A stretch of DNA of 49,499 nt, taken from the NCBI GenBank assembly GCA_021776515.1, contig JAJFFS010000009.1, forward strand, positions 1 to 49,499, read 5' to 3'. Position numbers and translations under genes: made by a program. Positions 26,695 through 35,574 of this stretch are shown in pieces. The notes beneath the pieces are model-generated. The model was not told where the DNA came from. It saw only the letters and a list, made by a program, of their open reading frames with translations, and searched no databases. This DNA comes from Robiginitomaculum sp. Lineage in GTDB: Bacteria > Pseudomonadota > Alphaproteobacteria > Caulobacterales > Maricaulaceae. Positions within the stretch are counted from its first letter, which is position 1, and the number at the start of each line of letters is the position of its first letter.

Positions 26695-27650
26695 CGTGGC
26701 ACCTCCACTTCTTTTATAGGCTCGCCGGAAATAAATTCACCCGGATTACGGTCGATCTCCTCCATAATCTGCTCAAGCGTTTGGGTAAGAGAGCGCAATT
26801 GCGATAATGTCAGGGTCAGTTCGCTTAGCCCTTCCTTGCTGAATTCCGTCAGCGGTTCGCCAACATTATCCATGAAGGCATTGGCTTTAGTGGAGGCTTC
26901 TTCCAATTGTATGGCTGCATCAGTAAAGGCCAAAATCATCGCCTTGGCATCTTCAGATATGACCTTGTTACCACTTATCAAAATATCCTGAACCGTCACG
27001 GCCGCTTTGGCCGCCTCGTCCGCTGCTGTGCCCGCTGATCGTATCATCGCTCCAAAATCTGCAAATAATGTCTCCTCATCGGCCAGCCGAGTGGTAACGA
27101 TTTCCATATTATCCAGCACATTAGATAATGCGGTCATATTCTTGGTACTGAAAAGTACGTTAATACGCACCAGGGCAGCGTTGGCCGCCAGCATCATGTC
27201 ATCAGCACCAGCAAACAATTCATCAAGCTGGGCCTGGCGAGACGGGATTTTTGCATAAAGCTCATCCGGTTTCATTTTCAATGCCGGGCTGGCAGCACTG
27301 CCCCCATTGATCTGGATATAGGAAAGGCCGGTAATACCTTGTGGCTCTAACTGGGCATAGCTGTCTTGCTTGATCGGTGTTTCTGCAAAAATTCTGATGC
27401 GGGCGACCACGATGTTATTGGGATCCACCCTATCAAGTCCCAAATTACTGACCTCACCAACCTTGATACCGTTAAAACGCACCTCACCAGATTTTGAAAG
27501 ACCACGCACTGGCCCCTCAAATACTACATCGTATTCGACAAATTCCTGATCGAAACTGACTTGCCCCAGCCACAGGGTAAAGAATGCCGCCGCCGCAATA
27601 ATAGCCAGCGTAAAGGCACCAACCAGCGCATAACGTGATTCAGCCTCCAT
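26691..27650 (-). CDS. MlaD/MCE family lipid-transport protein
   Basis: A 319-residue protein with one N-terminal membrane helix (YALVGAFTLAIIAAAAFFTL) and an MCE domain at about 35-115 (VFEGPVRGLSKSGEVRFNGI, then QGITGLSYIQINGG). The C-terminal 190 residues are helical and coiled-coil-like. MCE proteins form hexameric rings that carry phospholipids across the periplasm. The single MCE domain plus long helical tail is like the needle-forming architecture of the family. It overlaps the ATPase gene by 11 bp. Confidence 0.9.
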   Translation of the reverse strand: MEAESRYALVGAFTLAIIAAAAFFTLWLGQVSFDQEFVEYDVVFEGPVRGLSKSGEVRFNGIKVGEVSNLGLDRVDPNNIVVARIRIFAETPIKQDSYAQLEPQGITGLSYIQINGGSAASPALKMKPDELYAKIPSRQAQLDELFAGADDMMLAANAALVRINVLFSTKNMTALSNVLDNMEIVTTRLADEETLFADFGAMIRSAGTAADEAAKAAVTVQDILISGNKVISEDAKAMILAFTDAAIQLEEASTKANAFMDNVGEPLTEFSKEGLSELTLTLSQLRSLTQTLEQIMEEIDRNPGEFISGEPIKEVEVPR

Positions 27651-28428
27651 TATTTAGTCTCCCCTCACCTTTGGCAGCCCGACTGCGTTTGCCATGAAAG
27701 TACGATCGTATCCACGGATGTTCAGACAGTAACACGTCTTCTATGGGTGCCACAATTTCCACCCTTTTATCAGCCAGCACCGCTATACGGTCGCAAATTG
27801 CATACAGACTATCCAGATCATGGGTTATCATAAAGACGGTCAGATCAAGCGTGGACTGTAAATCAGCGATCAGTTCATCAAAGGCGGCGGCGCTAATAGG
27901 GTCCAGTCCCGAGGTTGGCTCATCCAGAAAAACAATTTCAGGGTCCAAAGCCAAGGCGCGGGCCAGTGCGGCACGTTTCAGCATACCCCCTGAAAGCTCG
28001 GACGGTTTTTTAGCCCCGGCTTCGGCCTCCAGCCCGGCCAGCATAATTTTCATATCGGCCAGCTCGCTCATCAGTGTTTCAGACAGGTTTGTGTGCTCGC
28101 GCAGAGGCAGCAACACATTTTCCTTCACCGTCAGGGATGAAAACAGTGCACCATTTTGAAAAAGAACGCCCCAGCGACTTTCCAGTCCACGGCGCGCTTG
28201 TGTACTTCGGGTGCTGTGCCCCAACACTTCAATTGTGCCTCCCTGCGGGGACCGTAAACCCAGTATAGTATTCATCAACACTGATTTTCCGGTGCCGGAA
28301 CCGCCCACCAGCCCCAGCACCTCGCCGCGATGAACATCAAGATCAAGGTTTTGATGAACCACATGCTTGCCAAACGCATTGGTAACACCGCGCACTTCAA
28401 TCACGTTTTGCTGTCCCAAAGTGTTCAC
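27640..28428 (-). CDS. MlaF-type ABC transporter ATP-binding protein
   Basis: A 262-residue cytoplasmic ATPase. Walker A GGSGTGKS is at 42-49, the signature LSGGMLKRAALARAL near 143, Walker B IVFLDEPTSGLDP follows, and the H-loop is MITHDLDSL. The unusual LSGGMLKR signature (M in place of Q) is standard in the Mla branch. It powers the MlaE permease encoded just upstream, which overlaps it by 4 bp. The direction of lipid movement cannot be told from sequence. Confidence 0.93.
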   Translation of the reverse strand: MNTLGQQNVIEVRGVTNAFGKHVVHQNLDLDVHRGEVLGLVGGSGTGKSVLMNTILGLRSPQGGTIEVLGHSTRSTQARRGLESRWGVLFQNGALFSSLTVKENVLLPLREHTNLSETLMSELADMKIMLAGLEAEAGAKKPSELSGGMLKRAALARALALDPEIVFLDEPTSGLDPISAAAFDELIADLQSTLDLTVFMITHDLDSLYAICDRIAVLADKRVEIVAPIEDVLLSEHPWIRSYFHGKRSRAAKGEGRLNNGG

Positions 28429-29576
28429 CAGTCCAACTCCAGATAAATCATGGCAAAGACGGCATCAATAAAGATAACGGTGAAAAGTGCCTGCACCACA
28501 GACGCCGTTGTGCGCTCACCCAGCGATTGCACGCTGCCGCCCACCAAAAGGCCCTGACGGCAACCGATGAGGGAAATGGCCAGAGCAAAAACCGGTGCCT
28601 TGGCAATGCCGACCCAAAAGTGAATAAGCGGCACATTTTCCTGCATACGGGCTACAAATAACGAGGGGGAAACATCCAGTACCGCCCAGGTCACCAGACC
28701 ACCACCGACCAGCCCGGCCATAGTGGCGGCAAAGGCCAGCACCGGGGCCATAATAATACAGGCGATGACACGAGGCAGAACCAGCACCTCAAACGTATCC
28801 ATGCCCAACACCTGCATGGCATCAATTTCCTGGCGCATTTTCATGGCCCCGATATGGGCGGTAAAGGCAGAGTTGGAACGCCCGGCCAGAATAAGCGCCA
28901 TCATCATCACGCCAAATTCACGCAAAACCGCCAGCGCCACCAGATCCACAGTAAATAGCGAAGCGCCAAAACGGCCCAAAAGGTTAGCCCCCAGAAAGGC
29001 CACCACAGCACCAATAAAAAATGCAAGAAGCGCAATGATCGGCAAGGCGTTTACACCAGCCTCCTCGGCAACGGTAATAATGCCGTTCCAGCGAATGCGG
29101 CGCGGGTTCATGATCACGCGCCCAAACGTCATTAGCAATTGCCCGAAAAAGGCTGCCGTCTCCACGCCTTCATGCAAGGCATGCATAACCGCCCGGCCAG
29201 AGCGTGTAAGGATAATATCCAGAAGCGTGCGCGGCGGATGCGATGAGGGACAAACTTCGGAATTGGCATCTGCTTCGGCCATCAGCTTTTGCGCAACACT
29301 GTGTTCGCCAATAAATTCAAAATGCACATGGGGCCGGTCGCAGGAACGCACGGTGCGGCCCAAAACAAAGGCACCAGCCAGGTCAATCCGGCCCAGCCGA
29401 CGCACATCAAAAACCGCCGACCTTTCACCAATTTGAGCTTCCAGCGCCCGCAGGCGTTTGTCCACTTGCGCCAGATTATCTGTCACCCAGTCACCAATGG
29501 GGGTCAGAACAACACGCCCGTCTTCCCTGCTTACAGAGATGTCGATAGGGTCTCTATCTGTTCGCCTTGCTCCCAT
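28425..29576 (-). CDS. MlaE-type permease with N-terminal STAS domain
   Basis: A 383-residue protein. Residues about 10-95 form a STAS domain (VVLTPIGDWVTDNLAQVDKR, then FDVRRLGRIDLAGAF), and about 130-380 are the MlaE permease with five to six helices (NALPIIALLAFFIGAVVAFLG, MRQEIDAMQVLGMD). In enteric bacteria the STAS protein is separate (MlaB); here it is fused, as in many alphaproteobacteria. It is the first gene of the operon. ATG 29576 is preferred to the TTG four codons upstream. The epimerase gene is divergent, 53 bp away, so both promoters must be close. Confidence 0.92.
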   Translation of the reverse strand: MGARRTDRDPIDISVSREDGRVVLTPIGDWVTDNLAQVDKRLRALEAQIGERSAVFDVRRLGRIDLAGAFVLGRTVRSCDRPHVHFEFIGEHSVAQKLMAEADANSEVCPSSHPPRTLLDIILTRSGRAVMHALHEGVETAAFFGQLLMTFGRVIMNPRRIRWNGIITVAEEAGVNALPIIALLAFFIGAVVAFLGANLLGRFGASLFTVDLVALAVLREFGVMMMALILAGRSNSAFTAHIGAMKMRQEIDAMQVLGMDTFEVLVLPRVIACIIMAPVLAFAATMAGLVGGGLVTWAVLDVSPSLFVARMQENVPLIHFWVGIAKAPVFALAISLIGCRQGLLVGGSVQSLGERTTASVVQALFTVIFIDAVFAMIYLELDW

Positions 29577-29629
29577 TGGTCCACGCAATCAGGCCAGAGA
29601 CGAAGCGTCAAGCAAAAGGAGTAGATATA

Positions 29630-30613
29630 ATGCGCCGACTTGAGCTTATTCAGGAAAGCTGGCCCATCATTGGCGACTTTCGTATTGCCCGAGGTTCCAA
29701 AACTCACGCCCATACCCTGACCGCCTTATTGCAGGAAAACGGGACAACCGGGCGCGGCGAATGTGTCCCCTATGCCCGTTATGGCGAAAACATGGATAGC
29801 GTCACCGAACAGATAGAAACCGTACGCGCGGCGTTGGAAAACGGGCTGACACGCGAGGCATTACAAACTGCCCTTCCCGCCGGGGCTGCGCGCAATGCCC
29901 TTGATTGCGCACTATGGGATTTGGAGGCCAAACAAAGCGGTATTCCTGTGTGGCAGCGCGCCGGGTTAGCGGGGCCAAAGCCAGCACCAACCGCACTAAC
30001 CATTTCAATTGCTGAACCTGCTGTCATGGCAAAAAAGGCACAAGCGGCAAAGGCGTTTCCACTTCTGAAGTTGAAACTGGCAGGTGATGGCCAGGATCTG
30101 GCGCGACTTTGCGCCATTGATAACGTGCGCAGCGATGCGAAGCTGATACTGGATGCCAATGAAGGGCTGAATATGACCCAGCTTGAAGAGCTGCTGCCAA
30201 AACTGGCAGAGTTTAATATCGCCCTTATCGAGCAGCCTTTACCTGTGGGTGAGGATCATGCGCTGGCCGGACTGCGTTCGCCCATTCCCCTTTGCGCCGA
30301 TGAAAGCCTGCATACCAGCGCGGATCTGAAACACCTTGCCGGGCTTTATGATGCGGTAAATATCAAGCTGGATAAAACCGGCGGCCTCACCGAAGCCATC
30401 GCTTTGGCAAAAGAAGCCAAGGCGATGAACTTACAGATTATGCTGGGCTGTATGGTGGGTACATCGCTGGGCATGGCCCCGTCCCTGATGCTGGGGAGTA
30501 TGGCAGATTTTATCGACCTTGACGGGCCGCTATTGCTGCAAAGCGACCGGGAAAACGGCCTGCATTATGATGGCGCTCTGGTGCATCCGCCCACGGCGGA
30601 GCTGTGGGGTTGA
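29630..30613 (+). CDS. dipeptide epimerase, enolase superfamily
   Basis: A 327-residue member of the muconate-lactonizing subgroup. The acid/base lysine is K149 in LLKLKLAG, metal ligands are D175 (DANEG), E201 (IEQP) and D224 (CADES), and the second lysine is K246 in NIKLDKTGG. These residues fit L-Ala-D/L-Glu type dipeptide epimerases used to recycle murein peptides. ATG 29630 follows aaaaggag at good spacing. It is divergent from the Mla-type operon. Confidence 0.9.
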   Translation: MRRLELIQESWPIIGDFRIARGSKTHAHTLTALLQENGTTGRGECVPYARYGENMDSVTEQIETVRAALENGLTREALQTALPAGAARNALDCALWDLEAKQSGIPVWQRAGLAGPKPAPTALTISIAEPAVMAKKAQAAKAFPLLKLKLAGDGQDLARLCAIDNVRSDAKLILDANEGLNMTQLEELLPKLAEFNIALIEQPLPVGEDHALAGLRSPIPLCADESLHTSADLKHLAGLYDAVNIKLDKTGGLTEAIALAKEAKAMNLQIMLGCMVGTSLGMAPSLMLGSMADFIDLDGPLLLQSDRENGLHYDGALVHPPTAELWG

Positions 30614-30719
30614 TCTGCGCGCCTTCTTCCACAAACACCTGCGCCAATCGCCCGCCAAGTTGGGCGCGCACGAGAAAGACGCCAAGCACCAGGGTGAAGA
30701 GCGCCAATACAGCGGTCAT
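30510..30719 (-). CDS. possible small single-helix membrane protein
   Basis: A 69-codon frame whose first 16 residues (MTAVLALFTLVLGVFL) would form one membrane helix, followed by RAQLGGRLAQVFVEEG. It overlaps the end of the convergent epimerase gene by 104 bp, which weakens the case, and only a weak Shine-Dalgarno sequence (tttgggg) is present. The open frame reaches further upstream without a start codon (to about 30788, basic RRRKIRRF), so a broken larger gene is possible. No family recognised. Confidence 0.25.
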   Translation of the reverse strand: MTAVLALFTLVLGVFLVRAQLGGRLAQVFVEEGAQINPTAPPWADAPERHHNAGRFPGRFAAIAARQGR

Positions 30720-30808
30720 ACCCCAAAGCGCACCGGCTGGGCAATTATCACCAAACCTACGAATTTTACGGCGGCGGTGTTCAATGGCTTAGGAGCGGAA
30801 AAGAGGCA

Positions 30809-31606
30809 TCAGCCTTTATCTTGCGAAACGTATACTCTATCTCCAATGACAAACCGGTGACCTTTTGGCCAAAGGCTATCTATCGCTTGTGTACATGACT
30901 CATAATCATCGGCACAAACTGATCCCTTGAATTTCAATTTATACATTTTTCTTAATTGCTTACTTGTAGGGAACCAAAAGTCATTTTCAAATTCCATTAT
31001 TTTCCAGGGACATTCGTTGGCACGATAATCAACGGTGAAGTCACTGCGCCCTAATTTGACCAGCACCTCTTTCCAAAACTCGTTATTGACACCAGCGTTT
31101 AATTGTAGCGCATTGAGGTTTTTTGAATCAGAAAAAGTACAATGTTCAAGGCCGTATTCAGCATTTTCCCTCATTAAATGCTCTATCATCATGGCGTTCC
31201 AGTGAAAGCCAATGAGTGGAGCATGAGGCGTGGGAACATTTTCCTTTGGCGCAGGATAACGAAATTCAATAGATTTTGCTGCAGGCAATATGTATTCTGC
31301 ACAAGCGGACAGACATAGCTGGCTAATAATGATTTTGTATTTTTTATCAATTATTTCGTTTGCAATCTCTAAGGCATCACTTGGCAGTCCACCTGGCGAT
31401 ATAAATATCAACTCTTTATATCCGTCCTCCAAAGAGAGAACCGAGTTTTTTACCCTCTCCCGCAATGGGCCCGCAAGATAGTACGAATTTATTTTTCCCT
31501 CTGCAGGAGAATTTTCTCCAGCTTTCTGTTTTTTTTCAACGCTACACGACAGAATGGAGAAAACCGCCACTATGAAAAATACTGATTTTCTGTATTTTAT
31601 AACCAC
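30809..31606 (-). CDS. AT-rich lipoprotein with ClpP/crotonase-like segment
   Basis: A 265-residue protein starting at GTG, with an aggaaaa ribosome site. The lipobox is ILSC with lipidated C21. ELIFISPGGLPSDALEIANE near 64-83 and ISQLCLSACAEYILPAA near 94-110 resemble the oxyanion-loop and serine region of ClpP/SppA-fold periplasmic proteins (COG3904-like). That suggests a protease-like or degenerate protease fold; a catalytic base is not obvious. The C-terminal half is cysteine-containing and unassigned. Base composition is clearly richer in A and T than its neighbours, which points to transfer. It is bounded by short, possibly broken frames on both sides. Confidence 0.6.
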   Translation of the reverse strand: MVIKYRKSVFFIVAVFSILSCSVEKKQKAGENSPAEGKINSYYLAGPLRERVKNSVLSLEDGYKELIFISPGGLPSDALEIANEIIDKKYKIIISQLCLSACAEYILPAAKSIEFRYPAPKENVPTPHAPLIGFHWNAMMIEHLMRENAEYGLEHCTFSDSKNLNALQLNAGVNNEFWKEVLVKLGRSDFTVDYRANECPWKIMEFENDFWFPTSKQLRKMYKLKFKGSVCADDYESCTQAIDSLWPKGHRFVIGDRVYVSQDKG

Positions 31607-31711
31607 TGATTTTCCTGAATATACGGATTGTTAAAACCCTGTAACCCTTGCCATCAATACACCGAGCACTCGTCGGTGCTCACCACATATATCTGAATAC
31701 TCAAATATAAA

Positions 31712-31849
31712 CTACCCACCGATAGGATTGGTATGAGGCCAATTGGGGCATCCAGGATCTAACAAGTCATTGATTATTCCTCCTGCAAGTGCCCCTGCGC
31801 CACCGTCTGCAATCCTTGTATGACCATACCCGTTTAACGATGCTTGCAT
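31712..31849 (-). pseudogene. short glycine-rich frame, possible gene remnant
   Basis: Forty-five codons from ATG 31849 to TAG 31712 contain DGGAGALAGGIINDLLDPG and end PNWPHTNPIGG. The frame is open a further 11 codons upstream (KSGFSSFGD), up to a TGA inside the phosphatase gene, and has no ribosome site. The composition is protein-like and resembles the C-terminal end of a larger secreted or toxin-type protein, so it may be a surviving 3' fragment. Nothing else is recognisable in 31607-31882 apart from a CGAGCAC/GTGCTC-type hairpin near 31662-31680. Confidence 0.3.
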
Positions 31850-31882
31850 ATCGCCAAAGCTAGAAAACCCAGACTTTGCGGA

Positions 31883-32557
31883 TCACTCCCGGCGCAGCAC
31901 TTTATCAACCAGCGTATTGCCAAGCCATGATGCCATAAACGCATCCTTCACCGCCGGGGGGTCGTAAACATCACGCACCCAGTCGGCAAAGCTGATCGGG
32001 TTTTCCTGAGCATAATCCAGATAGCCTTGAAAGAAAAAATCCAGCATGCCGGTTTTACCCTGGCGTACATGAAGGTATTTCAAGCTAAGCTGCTGTGCAG
32101 CCACTTCTATGCGTTCGTTTTTACGAAAGTGCATATATAATGCCGCCATAAATCCGGCCCGGTCAGCGCCGGATTTACAGTGCATCAAAGCCGGGTATTC
32201 GATATTTTCAAATAAGTCACGGGCAGCAAAGATCACCTCTGCTGGATGCACATCGCGGGATTTAACCGTAAAATTGACCAGCTTTATGCCATGGCGTTCA
32301 CAGGCCTCTCGCTCCAGCGCATGAAACCCTGACGTGGTGCCACCGCGTAAATTGATGATGGTTTTAATGCCACGCTCTGCCCAGTGGGCAATCTGGCGGG
32401 GGCTTGGTTGATTGGACCGCACCATCTCATCGGAAATCCAGTGGATGTTTTGAAACCAGATGCGTAAAAAGCCATGATCGCGCCACAGCAGATCATGATT
32501 TGCCCGGCGACGGCCCTTTGGGGTAGAAAGATCAAAACGCATCAGGTCACACTTCAT
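31883..32557 (-). CDS. tyrosine/dual-specificity protein phosphatase family
   Basis: A 224-residue cytoplasmic protein. The catalytic P-loop is HCKSGADRAG at 126-135 (nucleophile C127, R133), and the upstream D102 in KSRDVHP is a candidate general acid. INLRGGTTSGFH near 68-79 is typical of the bacterial dual-specificity branch. It stands divergently 43 bp from the DUF374 acyltransferase gene at the head of the KDO/lipid A operon. A role in envelope polysaccharide or lipid phosphate metabolism is therefore plausible but inferred; the substrate may be protein, lipid or sugar phosphate. Confidence 0.8.
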   Translation of the reverse strand: MKCDLMRFDLSTPKGRRRANHDLLWRDHGFLRIWFQNIHWISDEMVRSNQPSPRQIAHWAERGIKTIINLRGGTTSGFHALEREACERHGIKLVNFTVKSRDVHPAEVIFAARDLFENIEYPALMHCKSGADRAGFMAALYMHFRKNERIEVAAQQLSLKYLHVRQGKTGMLDFFFQGYLDYAQENPISFADWVRDVYDPPAVKDAFMASWLGNTLVDKVLRRE

Positions 32558-32600
32558 ATAAACACAAAACGTGTCATAACCTGTGTAAACGGGCTAATCC

Positions 32601-33314
32601 ATGCTGAAACAGATTTTTAGATCCGCAATAGTGCAAAACCTGCTGGCCGTATTGCTGGCGGGGTACATGCGTCTGGTCAAGGCAACGACGCGCTGGGAAG
32701 TGCGCGGGTTAGAGCACGTCACACCGATTTGGGACAAGGACGAGGGTGTCATTGGCGCACTTTGGCATGGCCGGGTGCTCATGAGCATGGCGGCATGGCC
32801 CGAAGATAAACAAGCCCCGGCATTTTTAATCTCACGCTCCCCTGATGGTAGGTTTATCGCCCGCGCAACAACAATGCTGGGGGCAGAGGTTATTCGCGGC
32901 TCAGCCAAAAACCAGCGTAAAGACAAGGACAAGGGCGGCAGCGCGGCTTTTCGCCAAATGATAAAACATGTGCAAAGCGGCGGCTGTATGGCGCTGACCC
33001 CGGACGGGCCGCGTGGCCCGCTTATGCACGCTGGCATGGGGGCTGTGCGACTGGCCAGACTAACCGGCGCGCCGATACTGTGCCTTTCCTGGTCCACCCG
33101 TTGGCGCAAAGTGTTTTCCAGCTGGGATCGTTTTGTACTACCCTTACCATTTGGGCGCGGCGTGATTGTCTGGAAAGAAGCCATCACTGTCCCCAAGAAT
33201 GCAGATGATGAAATGCTGGAGGAAGGACGGCAACAACTGGAAAACTTCCTGCGAGACGCCACCTGTGAAGCCGACAAAGCCTGCGGACATGCCCCGCTTG
33301 AGGTGACGTCATGA
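32601..33314 (+). CDS. DUF374 lysophospholipid acyltransferase family protein
   Basis: A 237-residue membrane-associated protein. EGVIGALWHGRVLMS at about 49-63 provides the histidine, SRSPDGRFIA and ALTPDGPRGP are the following conserved blocks, and LTGAPILCLSW is the fourth. DUF374 members are linked to lipid A or phospholipid acylation and in alphaproteobacteria normally lie directly upstream of waaA, as here with a 4-bp overlap. The classical HX4D box is modified, as usual for DUF374. First gene of the operon DUF374, waaA, lpxK, lpxL-like. Confidence 0.87.
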   Translation: MLKQIFRSAIVQNLLAVLLAGYMRLVKATTRWEVRGLEHVTPIWDKDEGVIGALWHGRVLMSMAAWPEDKQAPAFLISRSPDGRFIARATTMLGAEVIRGSAKNQRKDKDKGGSAAFRQMIKHVQSGGCMALTPDGPRGPLMHAGMGAVRLARLTGAPILCLSWSTRWRKVFSSWDRFVLPLPFGRGVIVWKEAITVPKNADDEMLEEGRQQLENFLRDATCEADKACGHAPLEVTS

Positions 33315-34606
33315 GACCTTTGGGGCTGAACCTTTATCGCGCAGCTACGGGCCTGCTGTCACCTCTGGCACCATTATGGCTAAAACACCGGGCCAAGCAC
33401 GGCAAGGAAGACGCAGAACGCCTTGGAGAAAGAACAGGCAAGCCCGGCGCTGGCCGCCCCGATGCCTTCCCCGATGGCCCGCTTGTCTGGCTGCATGGTG
33501 CCAGTGTTGGCGAAGCAGAAATGGCGCTTAACCTGATGCAGGAAATAGGCGCAGCGCGTACTGATGTGCGGTTTTTACTGACCAGCGGGACGCGGACCTC
33601 GGCCACACTGATTGCCAAACGGCTGGGCAAAAATGCCCGGCACCAATATCTGCCTTTGGATACACCCGGTGCGGTGCGGCGGTTTTTATCTCATTGGCAC
33701 CCGGAAACAGGGGTGTTTATCGAATCAGAACTTTGGCCCAATCTCATTCTGGCCGCGCAAGAAAGAGGCATAAAGCTGGCATTGGTCAATGCGCGCATGA
33801 ATGCCCGTTCTTTGCACCGCTGGAAACACGCACCGGCAAGCGCAGCTCATTTACTGGGTGCCTTTGACTGGATCGGTGCTGCCGATGAACAAACCACACA
33901 AGGCCTGCAAGGCCTTACCAGCCAGACCATCACCAACACCGGCAATTTGAAACAGGCAGCACCCGCGCCCCCCGTTAATAAAAGCACGCTAGTCCATCTG
34001 AAAAAAGCATTTGGCGCGCGGCCTGTCTGGCTGGCGGCCTCCACCCATGAGGGCGAAGAGGAAATTGTGCTCGCCGCGCACCGGAAAATTTGCACTGATC
34101 ACCCCGGTGCCGCCCTCATTCTGGTTCCCCGGCACCCGGAACGGGCAGAGCGCATTGCCGCCTTGTGCAAACAATCAGAACTACCCTGCAACCGCCACAG
34201 CACCAGCAAAACACCTGATAAGAAAGCCAGCGTTTATATCGGCGACAGCATTGGCGAGATGGGGTTATGGCTACGCCTTGCCAGCCCGGCCTTTATTGGC
34301 GGCTCTCTCTTGCCAGCCCTTACCGGCCATAATCCTCTGGAAGCTATCAAACTGGGCGCACCTGTTTTAACCGGGCCATATCATACCAGTTTTGCGACCC
34401 TTTATACGGACCTGCTAAGAGAGAAAGGGGCGCTTGAGGTCAATACATCCAAAGATATTGCACAGGCTGTTCTCAACATCTGGGACGATACCAATTATGC
34501 CAAAGCCATGACCGATGCTGCGCAATCACTTACCGAACAAAACGTCAAAGCACCGCTGGCAACAACACTGGCCGCCGTTTTACCCCTCATTGGGGAGACG
34601 TCCTGA
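33311..34606 (+). CDS. waaA: 3-deoxy-D-manno-octulosonic acid (KDO) transferase
   Basis: A 431-residue GT-B glycosyltransferase that adds KDO from CMP-KDO to lipid IVA. Seen are the membrane-anchor N-terminus, LHGASVGEAEMALNLM near 59-74, LLTSGTRTSA, VFIESELWPNL near 137-147, WLAASTHEGEEE near 238, LVPRHPER near 270 and SLLPALTGHNPLEA near 335. It overlaps DUF374 by 4 bp and lpxK by one base (TGATG), so expression is coupled. Whether it adds one or two KDO residues cannot be told. Confidence 0.95.
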   Translation: MRPLGLNLYRAATGLLSPLAPLWLKHRAKHGKEDAERLGERTGKPGAGRPDAFPDGPLVWLHGASVGEAEMALNLMQEIGAARTDVRFLLTSGTRTSATLIAKRLGKNARHQYLPLDTPGAVRRFLSHWHPETGVFIESELWPNLILAAQERGIKLALVNARMNARSLHRWKHAPASAAHLLGAFDWIGAADEQTTQGLQGLTSQTITNTGNLKQAAPAPPVNKSTLVHLKKAFGARPVWLAASTHEGEEEIVLAAHRKICTDHPGAALILVPRHPERAERIAALCKQSELPCNRHSTSKTPDKKASVYIGDSIGEMGLWLRLASPAFIGGSLLPALTGHNPLEAIKLGAPVLTGPYHTSFATLYTDLLREKGALEVNTSKDIAQAVLNIWDDTNYAKAMTDAAQSLTEQNVKAPLATTLAAVLPLIGETS

Positions 34607-35574
34607 TGCGTACACCAGAGTTCTGGAACCATAAAACCGGATCGTTAAGTGCGCCGCTCACCCGCGCCTTGCTAACCCCGTTATCATGGCTGGTGACACT
34701 GGTAGGGCGCGGACGGCAACGGGCTGTAAAATCAACACGCGCCCCGGTGCCGGTGATCTGTCTTGGTAATGTCACCCTGGGCGGAACCGGCAAAACCCCC
34801 TTGGCCATAACACTGGGGCGGATGTTGCAAGAAGCAGGGCATAGCCCAGCCTTTCTCACCCGTGGTTATGGTGGCCAGACACGTGGATCGGTGTTGGTTG
34901 ATGCGTTGCGCCATAGCGCCCGTGATGTGGGCGATGAAGCCTTGCTGCTGGCGCGTATCGCGCCGGTTATTGTCGCCCGTGACCGTGTTGTTGGCGCACA
35001 GCTGGCCGCAGCGCAAGGGGCAAGCGTTATCATTATGGATGACGGCTTTCAGAATCCGCACCTGTTCAAGGATTTCTCATTGCTTGTATTGGAAACCGGC
35101 AGCGGACTTGGCAATGGACGGGTGTTCCCGGCGGGGCCATTACGCGAGCCGCTAGCCGACGCCCTTGGCCGTGCCGATGCAGTGATTGCTATGGGCGAGG
35201 GAAGGTTTGAAACGGTCACGAACCTACCGATTTTATCGGCGCAATTGCTCAACCTGGCACCACCGCCCGGCGGGTCATTAATTGCCTTTGCCGGCATTGG
35301 CAGGCCAGGCAAGTTTTTTGATGCGCTACGCGCCGGCGGCGCAGAATTAAAACAGGAAATTTCCTTTGATGATCATCATGTCTATAGCGCAACCGAGGTG
35401 GCAAGCCTTCATAACTGGGCCGCAAAGGAAAAAGCCAAACTGATCACCACGGAAAAAGATTTTGTGCGCCTGAGGTCAAACCAGCGCGACAACATAGAGG
35501 CTTGGCCGGTAGAAGCCCGCTTTGCCAACCCAGAAACACTTATGGCCATGCTGGCACAGGTGCTGTCCTCATGA
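34606..35574 (+). CDS. lpxK: tetraacyldisaccharide 4'-kinase
   Basis: A 322-residue membrane-associated kinase that phosphorylates the 4' position of the lipid A disaccharide to give lipid IVA. The Walker A region is CLGNVTLGGTGKTP at about 48-61, then FLTRGYGG, and the family block IIMDDGFQNP near 142-151. RLRSNQRDNIEAW near the end fits the lid region. It is coupled to waaA by TGATG and to the next gene by ATGA. Confidence 0.95.
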   Translation: MRTPEFWNHKTGSLSAPLTRALLTPLSWLVTLVGRGRQRAVKSTRAPVPVICLGNVTLGGTGKTPLAITLGRMLQEAGHSPAFLTRGYGGQTRGSVLVDALRHSARDVGDEALLLARIAPVIVARDRVVGAQLAAAQGASVIIMDDGFQNPHLFKDFSLLVLETGSGLGNGRVFPAGPLREPLADALGRADAVIAMGEGRFETVTNLPILSAQLLNLAPPPGGSLIAFAGIGRPGKFFDALRAGGAELKQEISFDDHHVYSATEVASLHNWAAKEKAKLITTEKDFVRLRSNQRDNIEAWPVEARFANPETLMAMLAQVLSS

